Shown here in pieces: positions 15,631 through 23,950 of a stretch of 64,000 bases of DNA (position 1 is its first letter; each line of letters opens with the position of its first letter). The position numbers and the translations under genes are program-made. Under the pieces are notes generated by a model that saw nothing but the letters and a program-made list of their open reading frames with translations, was not told the DNA's origin and ran no database searches. The DNA lies in the NCBI GenBank assembly GCA_016706275.1, contig JADJJY010000003.1, positions 558,001-622,000 on the forward strand. The letters are read 5' to 3'. This stretch comes from Chloracidobacterium sp. Its GTDB lineage: Bacteria; Acidobacteriota; Blastocatellia; Pyrinomonadales; Pyrinomonadaceae.

Positions 15631-17769
15631 GTGAAAAAAATCCTAGGTGTTTTAGCAGTGATCGTAGTCGCATTGGTTGCTTTTGGCGTTGTTTCAAAAC
15701 GCGCTACGGCAAATAAGGCGGTATTTAATACGGGCTCGCAAGACGAGCGTGAAATGGCAAAGCAGATAAGTCTCGACTTTTTGCGAAATCGCGCGGCAGA
15801 GCGTGCCATCGGCAACGCTGACGATTTTGAGATCAAGCGTGTCGAGATCGACGGCCTCAAAACCGCTCACACGCACGTTCGCCAACGCATCGGCGGCGTC
15901 CCTGTATGGGAAGGCGAGGCGATCGTCCATATCGCCGCAGACGGCTCGGTCAAAGGGATGACCGACGCTCTTGCGGACAATATTGCGATAAATACGACGC
16001 CAAATTTTGGCGAGAAAGAGGCACTTGGTTTTGCGATCGGTATGTACACCGGAAAGGCGAGACTTACCGATACGCCGATCATCGGCCTGTACATCTATCG
16101 CGGCGAGGATCGCGACCATCTCGTCTATCGCGTCGAAACACCGAGGCTTGACGGTTCACGCGGAACGTCCGTTCCGGTCGTGTTTGTCGATGCCCACACG
16201 GGCGAGCGTGTGGACGGCTACGACAATCTGCAAACCGGCAGCGGCTCGTCGCTTTACAGCGGCACGGTGACGATCAGCACCAGCCAGTCAGGGGCGAACT
16301 TTTACATGGAAGACACGAACCGCCGTCAGGGTACATTTAACATGAACAACACCGGCAACACCTCGACCGGTACCGGCGGCACGCAATCACGCTACACAGA
16401 CGCAGACGACAACTGGACGGCGACCAATGCCCGTGCCGGTGTCGATGCTCATTACGGTGCGGCCAAGACATTTGATTATTACCAGACCGTCCACGGCCGC
16501 AACGGCATCGACGGCAACTACGGTCCGGGCACGACGACCGCCGCGTCAAACGGTGTGAGTATCGTCGCGTCGCGTGTGCATTTTGGCAGCGGTTACAACA
16601 ACGCTTTCTGGTATCAAAACATGATGACCTACGGCGACGGCAACGGCACGACCTTTACGCCGCTGACGACGCTCGACATCTGCGGCCACGAGATGACGCA
16701 CGGCGTGACCGAACGCACCGCCAATCTCACCTACGCAAAAGAATCAGGTGCACTTAACGAATCGTGGTCCGACATCATGGGTTCGATGGTCGAGCTTTAC
16801 GCCGACGGCGGCACAGTTTCGGGCGACACTTGGAAGATCGGCGAAGACGCATACACTCCCGGCACAGCCGGTGATGCACTCCGTCGAATGGACAATCCGA
16901 ACGCGGTCGGCGACCCCGATCACTACACGCTCCGGCTTTACCAAGGCACCTGCACACCGTCGAGCGCGAACGACCAATGCGGCGTCCACACAAATTCGAG
17001 CATCTCAAACCACGCCTTTTATCTGATCGCCAATGGCGGGACGAACCGCGTCAGCAGCGTTGCGGTAACCGGCATCGGCGGCACGGACGCGGCAAAGATC
17101 TTTTACCGTGCCCTGACGACCTATATGACCGCCAGCACTAACTTTGCAGGTGCAAGAACCGCAACATTGAGCGCCGCGACCGACCTTTTTGGTGCATCGA
17201 GTGCTCAATACAACTCGGTCGCGACCGGCTGGTGTGCAGTCGGTGTCGGAGCTTGCCCGGGCGGCAGTACACCGACCCCAACGCCAACACCACCCACCGG
17301 TGGAACCGAGTTGTTAACAAACGGTGGATTTGAAACGAGTGCCAGCCCTTGGGTAGGTTCGGGAACCGGTTATTTCTACACCGCAAGCGGCGCAAGCCCG
17401 CACGGCGGCACCGGTTACATCTATTTCGGCGTCAATAACAGCGTCACCGGCCAGTCGTATCAGCAAGTCGCGATCCCGACAACGGCGACCGGAACTCTGA
17501 CATTCTGGCTCAACGTCACTTCGAGCGAGACGACCACAACGACCGCCTACGACAAGCTCTTTGTCGAGGTGCGAAACACGTCCGGCACCTTGCTGACAAC
17601 GCTTGCCACTTACAGCAACCTTAACAAAGTGGCGTCCGCATCGACGTATTCGCAAAAATCGTTTAGCCTAGCCGCCTACCGCGGCCAGACCGTCCGGGTC
17701 CAATTCCGCTCGACGATGGACAGCTCAATAACATCAACCTTCCGCGTGGACGACGTGTCGCTTAAATAG
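15631..17769 (+). CDS. Secreted thermolysin-like zinc metalloprotease (M4) with C-terminal beta domain
   Basis: The 712-residue preproenzyme has a signal peptide, an FTP/PepSY propeptide (about 40-190), and an M4 catalytic domain with HEMTH at 353-357 (zinc ligands H353, H357; catalytic E354). The third ligand is E377 in NESWSD, exactly 20 residues after H357 as in thermolysin. A TPTPTPTPP linker near 550 leads to a C-terminal jelly-roll-like domain of about 140 residues that probably binds substrate or cell wall. The GTG start has GAGGAG 11 bases upstream. The enzyme likely digests extracellular protein. Confidence 0.92.
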   Translation: MKKILGVLAVIVVALVAFGVVSKRATANKAVFNTGSQDEREMAKQISLDFLRNRAAERAIGNADDFEIKRVEIDGLKTAHTHVRQRIGGVPVWEGEAIVHIAADGSVKGMTDALADNIAINTTPNFGEKEALGFAIGMYTGKARLTDTPIIGLYIYRGEDRDHLVYRVETPRLDGSRGTSVPVVFVDAHTGERVDGYDNLQTGSGSSLYSGTVTISTSQSGANFYMEDTNRRQGTFNMNNTGNTSTGTGGTQSRYTDADDNWTATNARAGVDAHYGAAKTFDYYQTVHGRNGIDGNYGPGTTTAASNGVSIVASRVHFGSGYNNAFWYQNMMTYGDGNGTTFTPLTTLDICGHEMTHGVTERTANLTYAKESGALNESWSDIMGSMVELYADGGTVSGDTWKIGEDAYTPGTAGDALRRMDNPNAVGDPDHYTLRLYQGTCTPSSANDQCGVHTNSSISNHAFYLIANGGTNRVSSVAVTGIGGTDAAKIFYRALTTYMTASTNFAGARTATLSAATDLFGASSAQYNSVATGWCAVGVGACPGGSTPTPTPTPPTGGTELLTNGGFETSASPWVGSGTGYFYTASGASPHGGTGYIYFGVNNSVTGQSYQQVAIPTTATGTLTFWLNVTSSETTTTTAYDKLFVEVRNTSGTLLTTLATYSNLNKVASASTYSQKSFSLAAYRGQTVRVQFRSTMDSSITSTFRVDDVSLK

Positions 17770-17794
17770 ATCGGGCATTTCGCCGGATTATTTA

Positions 17795-17826
17795 ATGGGG
17801 GCGATCTTTGGATCGTCCCCATTTTT
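17795..17826 (+). terminator. Rho-independent terminator after the protease gene
   Basis: ATGGGGGCGATC (17795-17806) pairs with GATCGTCCCCAT (17811-17822) with one G-T wobble, loop TTTG, followed by TTTTT. It lies 25 bases after the stop codon of the protease gene. Confidence 0.8.
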
Positions 17827-18079
17827 AAGTTGCTTTTCTATTGCGGAGGTGTCATCCTTATCGAGTTGATCCTTCTCTTAGCGTGAGCCTCTGGGACACG
17901 CGCTTCGTCTTTAACGGTTTTTGGATAAGTTTGAGAGCAGGCCTTTGATAGTAAAATAGAAGTAGCTCTTGAGTTTTTTTGAGTATCCGCGACCGGCATC
18001 CTTTCCGCTTTTGGTTAAGAACAACGCCAGTATTCGCAACACTTCTTTAGCAATTCCCTAAGCGGGAAAGGAAAATAAA
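17827..18079. promoter_or_regulatory. Promoter and long leader of the RRM protein gene
   Basis: A possible promoter is TTGAGA (17931-17936) with TAAAAT (17952-17957), spacer 15. This would give a leader of more than 110 bases before the ATG at 18080. Long leaders are usual for cold-inducible RNA-binding protein genes, but no known thermosensor structure was recognised here. Confidence 0.3.
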
Positions 18080-18445
18080 ATGAAAATATACGTAGGAAAT
18101 TTGTCTTTTCAGACAACGAACCAGGACCTTAATGACCTCTTTGGCGCAGTCGGCGCTGTCGAATCAGCAAACATCATCGAAGATCGCGAAACCGGCCGCT
18201 CACGCGGATTTGGGTTTGTCGAAATGGCAAACAGCGAAGACGGTGACAAGGCTATTGCCGAATTGAACGGCAAGGAAGTCGATGGCCGCACGTTGAAAGT
18301 CAACGAAGCTAAACCACAAGAAAACCGCAGTGGCGGTGGTGGTGGCGGACGCGGCGGCTACGGCGGCGGCGGTGGTGGACGCGGCGGCAGCGGCGGCGGC
18401 AATCGCAGCGGCGGCGGTGGCGGCTACGGCGGACGTAGCTGGTAA
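18080..18445 (+). CDS. RRM-type RNA-binding protein with glycine-rich tail
   Basis: The 121-residue protein has one RNA recognition motif (residues 1-78) with both RNP motifs: RNP2 IYVGNL at 3-8 and RNP1 RGFGFVEM at 42-49. A tail of RGG and GGYGG repeats (83-121) follows, as in cyanobacterial Rbp and plant glycine-rich proteins. It binds single-stranded RNA and is probably an RNA chaperone made at low temperature. GGGAAAGGA upstream gives a good ribosome binding site. The gene is monocistronic, with a strong terminator after it. Confidence 0.93.
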   Translation: MKIYVGNLSFQTTNQDLNDLFGAVGAVESANIIEDRETGRSRGFGFVEMANSEDGDKAIAELNGKEVDGRTLKVNEAKPQENRSGGGGGGRGGYGGGGGGRGGSGGGNRSGGGGGYGGRSW

Positions 18446-18464
18446 TTAGCTAATTAATTAAAGG

Positions 18465-18502
18465 GATGCCCTATCGTGTAACAGCGACAGGGCATCTTTT
18501 TT
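18465..18502 (+). terminator. Rho-independent terminator
   Basis: GATGCCCT (18465-18472) pairs with AGGGCATC (18489-18496) followed by six T residues. It ends the RRM gene transcript. Confidence 0.75.
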
Positions 18503-18537
18503 AATTTTGGCACCCAATTCTGTGTTAAAATCTGTTT

Positions 18538-18882
18538 ATGACATATAGTCCGCTATCAATTTCGCGCCGCCACGTACTCGGCGATCTCTATACCCGCTGC
18601 GACGCGATCGCCGAAGCCGCCGAGGTGCCGGTATATCTCGCCGGCGAAGAGCCCGAGCTGCTCGGCCACGTCGATCAGTGTCTCGGCCATTACGCCGACG
18701 CATTTTCATTTCACCTCGGTGATGATCTCTGCAAAAAACTGTCGGCCGGACATTTTACATACTCGTTCGATTACGAGTATGCCGACCCTGACGTTACGGG
18801 TTCACGCGGACGAATTGTCTTAAATTCTGTAACGCTCAACGCCCGCAAGGCTTACGAAAAGCCCCTCGTCAGGCGCCGGTAA
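18538..18882 (+). CDS. Hypothetical small protein
   Basis: The 114-residue ORF starts with ATG 18538 and has the codon pattern of its neighbours, so it is probably real. No signal peptide or membrane segment is seen. It contains a helical N-terminal half with HVLGDLYTRCDAIAEAAEVPVYL and an acidic, tyrosine-rich segment (SFDYEYADPDV, 76-86) before a beta C-terminus. I do not recognise a family. It lies alone between the RRM gene terminator and a large hairpin. Confidence 0.6.
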   Translation: MTYSPLSISRRHVLGDLYTRCDAIAEAAEVPVYLAGEEPELLGHVDQCLGHYADAFSFHLGDDLCKKLSAGHFTYSFDYEYADPDVTGSRGRIVLNSVTLNARKAYEKPLVRRR

Positions 18883-18923
18883 GATATTTAACAACGAACA
18901 GTGAAAAGTGAATAACTGATTGG

Positions 18924-18996
18924 GCGCAAGCCCGCACGAAGTAAGGGCGTTACATTCAAGTTGCGAGTAACGCCCTTACTTCGTGCGGGCTTGCGC
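18924..18996. repeat. Perfect 30-bp inverted repeat (hairpin element)
   Basis: GCGCAAGCCCGCACGAAGTA... (18924-18953) is repeated exactly in inverted orientation at 18967-18996, with a 13-base spacer. A 30-bp perfect stem is far longer than needed for termination and has no T-run. It lies 23 bases upstream of the Nudix gene start. It looks like a REP/MITE-type palindrome; only one copy is in this window. Confidence 0.85.
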
Positions 18997-19019
18997 AAAA
19001 CACTCGCCTTTTGTTTGAA

Positions 19020-19475
19020 ATGATCATAAACCTCGTCGGAAAACTCTGGAAAAAGCTACCTAAATCGGCGCGGACGTTTGTTGCCCGCCGGATGCAGGTT
19101 ACGTTTACCGCTTCGGCGGCCGGGATCATTGTGAATGAGGAAGGCAAGGTGCTGCTCGCACATCACGTTCTCAGGCCTGCGTCAGGCTGGGGCGTGCCCG
19201 GAGGATTTTTGGAGTTTGGCGAACAGAGCGAGGCGGCGTTTCGCCGTGAGGTCCGCGAAGAGACGGGCATCGACGTCCATGACGTCGAACTTTATCGCGT
19301 CCGCACATTCAAACGACATATAGAAGTAATGTTCACTGCAAAGGGTACCGGCGACGCTAAGGTCGGCAGCCGCGAGATCACGGAGTTGGCGTGGTTCGGG
19401 CCTGACGAACTGCCGCCGGAGATGGCGCTCGACCAGCAATTTATGATCCGCCGCGTGCTCGGGCACGAAGATTAA
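19020..19475 (+). CDS. Nudix hydrolase
   Basis: This protein of about 151 residues carries a complete Nudix box G-x5-E-x7-R-E-x2-E-E-x-G beginning GGFLEFGEQSEAAFRREV and ending REETGID. The box coordinates the metal for hydrolysis of nucleoside diphosphates linked to another group. The N-terminal 30 residues are basic and helical. ATG 19020 is preferred to TTG 19011. The substrate cannot be told from sequence; candidates include oxidised nucleotides, ADP-ribose and NADH-like molecules. The gene starts within 25 bases of the 30-bp hairpin, which could influence its expression. Confidence 0.85.
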   Translation: MIINLVGKLWKKLPKSARTFVARRMQVTFTASAAGIIVNEEGKVLLAHHVLRPASGWGVPGGFLEFGEQSEAAFRREVREETGIDVHDVELYRVRTFKRHIEVMFTAKGTGDAKVGSREITELAWFGPDELPPEMALDQQFMIRRVLGHED

Positions 19476-19701
19476 AAAAAACCAAAATGGAAAGTGAGCA
19501 CATTTCTTACTTGGCCTCTTTGCGGAAAAACCTTTGCGACTTTGCGGGAAACTGAATCATTGCCACCAACTGCGTCTCCCGCCACGACGCAAAGCCGCAA
19601 AGGAACCGCAAAGAAGAATAAGCGTTCACAATAATCCAGTTTCTCATTATTGCCGAGGGCTCCTTGCGGGTTGTATAATTGCACTTTAAGGAGAAACTTT
19701 C
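19476..19701. repeat. Imperfect inverted repeat of CTTTGCGG-like units
   Basis: CTCTTTGCGGAAAAACCTTTGCGACTTTGCGGG at about 19517-19549 is partly complementary to CGCAAAGCCGCAAAGGAACCGCAAAG at about 19588-19615. There is no gene in the spacer. It resembles decayed dispersed repeats seen in other genomes. The pyrE-like gene promoter should lie at the right end, but no clear hexamers were found. AAGGAG precedes its ATG. Confidence 0.4.
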
Positions 19702-20328
19702 ATGACCGAAAACCAGATCGACCTGGTTCCGTCGCCGGAAAAGGTGATGGACATATTAGTCAAGACCGGAGCATACCGCAAAGGCCATTTTATTTACCCG
19801 AACGGCAAACATGCCTCGCATTACTTTCAGATGCCTCTGGCGTTTCGCCATTACGACAACGCCCGCGTTCTAGCCGTCGGCCTGAGCCGCCTGTTCAGAA
19901 TGGAAAAGAGCATTGCCAGCCATCTGCCAAAAGTCTCAATAATTTCCCCGAGCCCGGGCGGTATCATGGTCGCCTTCGGCGTCCGCGAAGCTCTTAGCGC
20001 TCAGCAGATATCGTGGGCCGAAATGGAAGACGGCAAACGGCAGTTTCGCCAATACATGTCGGACTACGAACTCTACCCGGCGATCATCGTCGATGACATC
20101 AACCGCTCAGGTAAGGCGATCAACGAAACTATCGAGATCGTCCAGGCAGCCGGCTCTGAAGTGATCGGCATCGGAACCATCGCGGCTTTCGAAGACGCCC
20201 CACAGGAATTCAACGGCATCCCCGCAAAGAGTCTGTTGAAATTTGATGTTAATTTTTATGGAACTGAAGACGAGTGGAAATCAACGCACACGGATTCGAC
20301 GGCGGAAACCGAAACGGTACGGTTCTGA
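19702..20328 (+). CDS. Orotate phosphoribosyltransferase-like protein
   Basis: The 208-residue protein has the type I phosphoribosyltransferase fold. The N-terminus (AYRKGHFIYPNGKHASHYFQMPL) resembles the GHF..xSGxHS.xY hood of OPRT. The PRPP-binding loop is AIIVDDINRSGKAI (about 130-143), where the usual DD-x-x-T-T-G-G is altered to NRSGKA, so activity or substrate may differ from PyrE. OPRT makes orotidine 5'-phosphate in pyrimidine synthesis. AAGGAG sits ten bases before the ATG. It is monocistronic, ending in a terminator shared with recR. Confidence 0.7.
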   Translation: MTENQIDLVPSPEKVMDILVKTGAYRKGHFIYPNGKHASHYFQMPLAFRHYDNARVLAVGLSRLFRMEKSIASHLPKVSIISPSPGGIMVAFGVREALSAQQISWAEMEDGKRQFRQYMSDYELYPAIIVDDINRSGKAINETIEIVQAAGSEVIGIGTIAAFEDAPQEFNGIPAKSLLKFDVNFYGTEDEWKSTHTDSTAETETVRF

Positions 20329-20350
20329 TCTTTCGAGTTATAGATAAAGG

Positions 20351-20381
20351 CAAAGCCCAGGGTCATCGGCCTTGGGCTTTT
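20351..20381. terminator. Terminator between the phosphoribosyltransferase gene and recR
   Basis: AAAGCCCAGGG pairs with CCTTGGGCTTT (one G-T wobble), followed by TTCG. The A-run and T-run flanks make it usable from both convergent genes. Confidence 0.7.
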
Positions 20382-20400
20382 CGCTTTGAACTTTGAACTT

Positions 20401-21015
20401 TTAAATAGCGTGACGATTGGTAAGAGCTTTGTCCATTGTCACTTCATCGACAAATTCGAGGTCGGCCCCGACGGGCATTCCCATCGCAATTCTCGTTACT
20501 AATAGGCCAAGCGGTTTGAGCAGGCGGGCGATGTAGTTCGCTGTTGCCTCGCCTTCGGTATTTGGGTTGGTCGCGACGATCAGTTCTTTGATCTCGACAC
20601 CCTCGTTATTTTCGGGACGCAATCTGGGCAGCAGATTCGCGAGCATCAGTTCGTCCGGCCCGATGCCGCGCATTGGCGACAGAGTGCCGTGCAGTATGTG
20701 ATAAAGCCCGCGATACGAACGCGTCTTTTCGACGGCGACTAGGTTGTACGGCTCCTCGACAACGCAGATGATCGAACGGTCGCGTTTTGGGTCGGTGCAG
20801 TAAAGACAAGGGTTGACGTCGGTTAGGTTGTTGCAGACCGTGCAAAAGACGATCTTGGCTTTGACCTCCAATAATGCGCTCGCAAACTGCTCGACCTCGG
20901 CCAGAGGGCGGCGCAGCACATAAAAAGCCAGCCGTTGGGCTGACTTGCCGCCGATCCCCGGCAGACGTTTAAATTCATCGATCAGCTTAGCGACCGGCTC
21001 GGAGTAATCAAGCAT
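20401..21015 (-). CDS. recR: Recombination protein RecR
   Basis: RecR works with RecF and RecO to load RecA onto gapped DNA. The 204-residue protein has the helix-hairpin-helix LPGIGGKSAQRLA at about 17-29, a C4 zinc finger (CTVC..CLYC) at about 58-73 and a Toprim domain from about 80 with VVEEPYNLVAVEK and ATNPNTEGEATA. Length and motifs are complete. Its start codon follows the ybaB stop without a gap, the conserved order ybaB-recR. dnaX, often upstream, is not present here. Confidence 0.95.
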   Translation of the reverse strand: MLDYSEPVAKLIDEFKRLPGIGGKSAQRLAFYVLRRPLAEVEQFASALLEVKAKIVFCTVCNNLTDVNPCLYCTDPKRDRSIICVVEEPYNLVAVEKTRSYRGLYHILHGTLSPMRGIGPDELMLANLLPRLRPENNEGVEIKELIVATNPNTEGEATANYIARLLKPLGLLVTRIAMGMPVGADLEFVDEVTMDKALTNRHAI

Positions 21016-21321
21016 TTACATCAACCCCGGAGGCAGCATTCCGCCGAGTTTCCCTTTGAGCGATTCCTCGACCTTGCGGCGGGCTTCGTTTAGTGCCGCA
21101 ACCGTCAGATCTTGGAGCATCTCAACGTCGCCGTCTTTGACTAGATCAGGTGAGATGGTTAGGCTGATAACCTCAAAATCACCACGCATCTTAACGGCAA
21201 CGGCTCCGCCGCCTGCGGCCGCATCGACCACCAATTCTTTCATCTGCCGACCCATCTGCTCTTGCATCTGCTGGGCCTGCTGCATCATCGCGTTTATATC
21301 CATACCACCCGGTAATTTCAT
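21016..21321 (-). CDS. ybaB: YbaB/EbfC-family nucleoid-associated protein
   Basis: The 101-residue protein shows the family pattern: a Met/Gln-rich N-terminal helix (INAMMQQAQQMQEQMGRQMK), a central sheet with VKMRGDFEVISLTISPDL and a C-terminal helix (DLTVAALNEARRKVEESL), ending with GGMLPPGLM. EbfC/YbaB dimers bind DNA and contribute to nucleoid structure. It is the first gene of the ybaB-recR operon. GAGGAAAG just before the ATG is the ribosome binding site. Confidence 0.92.
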   Translation of the reverse strand: MKLPGGMDINAMMQQAQQMQEQMGRQMKELVVDAAAGGGAVAVKMRGDFEVISLTISPDLVKDGDVEMLQDLTVAALNEARRKVEESLKGKLGGMLPPGLM

Positions 21322-21689
21322 ACTTTCCTCTTATAAAATAAAGATTTAACCAACCACTTTGGGTTATTGTAACACCCTGACCAGCAAAAACAGTCCGTAT
21401 GAAATTAAATCAGTCAATAGTGTTAAAACTTGTTGACAATGTTCTGCGGCTGTAATAATCTTATTTACGGTGAAGCAGTTTTGCATCACCCACCCACAGC
21501 ATTCCCCCACAATTTACGATCCGCAGACTAGGTTCTTGAACTCGCTAGTGACGTGTATTTTTGCGTCCATCCGGGAGACAGTTCGTTCCTGTAAGTCATT
21601 TTTGCATTTTGAGATTCCCACCGACTCTCGAATCGCTAGAACTGCGTCTCGCGCCCATCACACAGTCGAAAAAGGAGATTATTAAATCA
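21322..21689 (+). promoter_or_regulatory. Promoter and leader of the surface-structure operon
   Basis: TTGACA at 21433-21438 with TAATCT at 21456-21461 (spacer 17) is the best promoter candidate, giving a leader of about 220 bases to ATG 21690. AAAAGGAGA at 21669-21677 is the ribosome binding site of the first gene. No RNA family or terminator was recognised in the leader. The left end must also contain the ybaB promoter. Confidence 0.4.
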
Positions 21690-22388
21690 ATGTTCAGATC
21701 ATTAAAAATAGCCGCAATAGCGGCATGTATGGCTGCATTTTTTGTAGTTGCAGCCAACGCTCAGACGACGACCGGAACGGTGTCGATGAGTGGAACCGTC
21801 TCGAAATTTGTCGAGATCAACTCCGGTGGAGCTGTCACGCTTGCCGGTAATTCCGGTGGCGGCGTCACGACGGACGGCACCACCAACAGTCCCTTGGCGG
21901 TAGTCGTCAATCTGGGCGAACTTGGCCCAAGCAACGCCAGCAGCTTTGTCACGGCAAATGTGCCGCTCAAGCTGCGTAGCAATGCCGCTTATGTGATGTC
22001 GATGGTCGCCACCGTCAGCAGCACAGGCTCGACAGCTAACAAGATCGGCGCTGCCGATGTCGGATTTGGCCTCGGTGCAATTTCACGCACAGGCGTGGGA
22101 GTCAACACCGTGGGTGCCGATACCAACGCAACATCGGGCGATCCGACACAGGTTGGTAACGGTTCGGTCAACGCGACTAGCGGACGTTATGAGTTCACCG
22201 CAACCCGTTCGAATTTGAGCGCATTTGCCAGCTCAACGACGGCGTTAAATGGTGCTTTCATCATGAACGCAGTTCCCCGCAGCAATGCTAACGGATTGAC
22301 CGTTCCGGCAATGTTTGCCGTCAAACCGCAGTTTTACGAGAACGGTTCGACAACCGTTTCTGTTACCTTTACCGTAACCGCACCATAA
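21690..22388 (+). CDS. Secreted beta-sandwich subunit 1 of a chaperone-usher-like locus
   Basis: ATG 21690 is chosen over the longer ORF because AAGGAG lies upstream and a proper signal peptide follows (MFRSLKIAAIAACMAAFFVVAANA, cleavage near residue 24). The mature part, about 208 residues, is rich in Gly, Ser, Thr and Val and almost free of charge and cysteine. It contains VNLGELGPSNASSFVTANVPLKLRSN and a terminal strand pattern V-S-V-T-F-T-V. It shares this layout with the next gene product, so the two are paralogous pilin-like subunits. Similarity to spore coat U-type (SCPU) subunits is suggestive only. Confidence 0.7.
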   Translation: MFRSLKIAAIAACMAAFFVVAANAQTTTGTVSMSGTVSKFVEINSGGAVTLAGNSGGGVTTDGTTNSPLAVVVNLGELGPSNASSFVTANVPLKLRSNAAYVMSMVATVSSTGSTANKIGAADVGFGLGAISRTGVGVNTVGADTNATSGDPTQVGNGSVNATSGRYEFTATRSNLSAFASSTTALNGAFIMNAVPRSNANGLTVPAMFAVKPQFYENGSTTVSVTFTVTAP

Positions 22389-22393
22389 CTCAA

Positions 22394-23065
22394 ATGACGA
22401 AGAATATCTTCTCATTCGCATTGTTGGTATGCGTATTTTCGCTCGCAGGCCTGGGCAACGTGTTTGCCCAGGCACTCGACATTTCATCAGGCGGTGCTCC
22501 GACAATTACTGGAACCGTCGGCGGCTCGGTCACTGGCAGTTCAAGTGTGACGACAAATCTCAACGTCACAATAAATTTTGGCGAGATATCACCGTCAAAC
22601 ACGAACAGTATCGTTAAGGTTACCGTCCCGATCGCCGTCCGCAGCAATCAGGCGTACAAAGTGACTGCGACATATTCTGGTGCGATAAATGCTAATGCTC
22701 AAGCATTGCAAAAATCAGACATTGGCTTTGGCCTGAGAAACTGGCGGGCGATGGGGTCGAATTCCCGGGTTTGCAACAACAGCAGCCACATATTTTATTC
22801 CCCGTTCAGCAACGATCCGGCGTCAAGCGTGTCCATCAATCCGACAACGGGCCGGGTTCAATACGTCTCGGACCTCGCCGATGTAACGACGGCAACAACG
22901 ATCCTCAGCGGCCCGCGTCTATCTAACGGCCCTAACTCCCGTGCGACAAACGATGGCTACATATTCGACGCAATATTTACAATAACTCCTCAGTTTTACG
23001 CGACCGGCACGACGAGTGCGACTATCACATTTACCATCTCGGCAGGGCCATCAGTGCCTTGTTAA
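22394..23065 (+). CDS. Secreted beta-sandwich subunit 2 of a chaperone-usher-like locus
   Basis: The 223-residue protein has a signal peptide (cleavage after VFAQA, about residue 26) and is a paralogue of the preceding protein. Shared parts are INFGEISPSNTNSIVKVTVPIAVRSN (about 62-87), SDIGFGLR and the final strand ATITFTIS. It has two extra cysteines (CNN and a C-terminal C) that could form a disulfide. It starts five bases after the first subunit's stop, so the pair is co-translated. It is probably polymerised or displayed at the surface by the downstream usher-like protein. Confidence 0.7.
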   Translation: MTKNIFSFALLVCVFSLAGLGNVFAQALDISSGGAPTITGTVGGSVTGSSSVTTNLNVTINFGEISPSNTNSIVKVTVPIAVRSNQAYKVTATYSGAINANAQALQKSDIGFGLRNWRAMGSNSRVCNNSSHIFYSPFSNDPASSVSINPTTGRVQYVSDLADVTTATTILSGPRLSNGPNSRATNDGYIFDAIFTITPQFYATGTTSATITFTISAGPSVPC

Positions 23066-23073
23066 TAACAGTC

Positions 23074-23928
23074 ATGCATAAACTCACCTTTATAGTTCTC
23101 GCAATTCTCTCTCTTTCGGTTTCAGATCTTGGCCAAAGCGGCGGTATGGCTCTCGGGCCTGCGCGTTTTGAGCTGGAGATGAAACCTGGCACCGAGACTA
23201 CGGTTGTCGTAAATCTTGATTACAAAGCTGGTGATAACATCACGCAACCCGCCCGCATCGTCGCTACGCTCAATGACTGGACGATAACAAAAGACGGCCG
23301 CGTCGAATATTTCCCGGCCGGGACACAGGCAAATTCGGCGAGCCCTTGGCTTATCTACAGCCCGGGCGAAGCTGCTGTCACACCAGGCACTATTCACCAG
23401 ATCCGCGTTACGATCTCGGTTCCGGCAAATGCTTCACCCGGCGATCACCTCACCGCTCTTATCATCGAACAGCGTCCCGAAACGCTCAAATACGACAAAA
23501 ACGTCCGCCAGATGATAGTTAAATACCGTATGGCGTCGGTGTTTTACATAAAGGTCGCAGGCCTGACGCGGCAAGGTGACTTTGGCGACCTGCTCGCCGA
23601 ATCCACACCCGAAGGAATCGTCGTCACGCCCAACGCTCAAAAACGAAGGCAACAGCATGATCCGTCCGCTCGCGTCGGTCAAGGTTTTGGACACTGAGGG
23701 CAAGGTCGTCGCCGACATGCCCGACGTCGAGCCGCTGCCGATCCTCGGCGGAGCGGAAACAAAACAGCCGCTGCTCGTCGCAAAGAATTGCCGCCCGGCA
23801 ACTACACGGTCAAATATCGCGTGGACTTTCAGGACGGCAAGATCGCCACCGAAGGCGTCACCGATCTGGTCGTGAAAGCGGCCGTCCCGCAGATCGCTGC
23901 CTCCGACAAAACCGTCAAAAAGCCCTAA
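23074..23928 (+). pseudogene. Periplasmic chaperone-like protein with two compensating frameshifts
   Basis: A signal peptide (MHKLTFIVLAILSLSVSDLG) leads to a beta domain like the first domain of fimbrial chaperones (MALGPARFELEMKPG, then VTISVPANASPGDH). The frame is broken by an extra A near 23632 (…ACGCCC A ACGCTC…) and restored by a missing A near 23783 (GTCGCAAAGAATTG). Between these points the protein reads TLKNEGNSMIRPLASVKVLD in the +1 frame, and after them LPPGNYTVKYRVDFQDGK to TAA 23926. Without the indels it is 284 residues. Since the three parts form one coherent protein, sequencing errors at A-runs are as likely as a real null allele. Confidence 0.7.
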
Positions 23929-23950
23929 TACCCGCCTCTTTCTCAATTAG

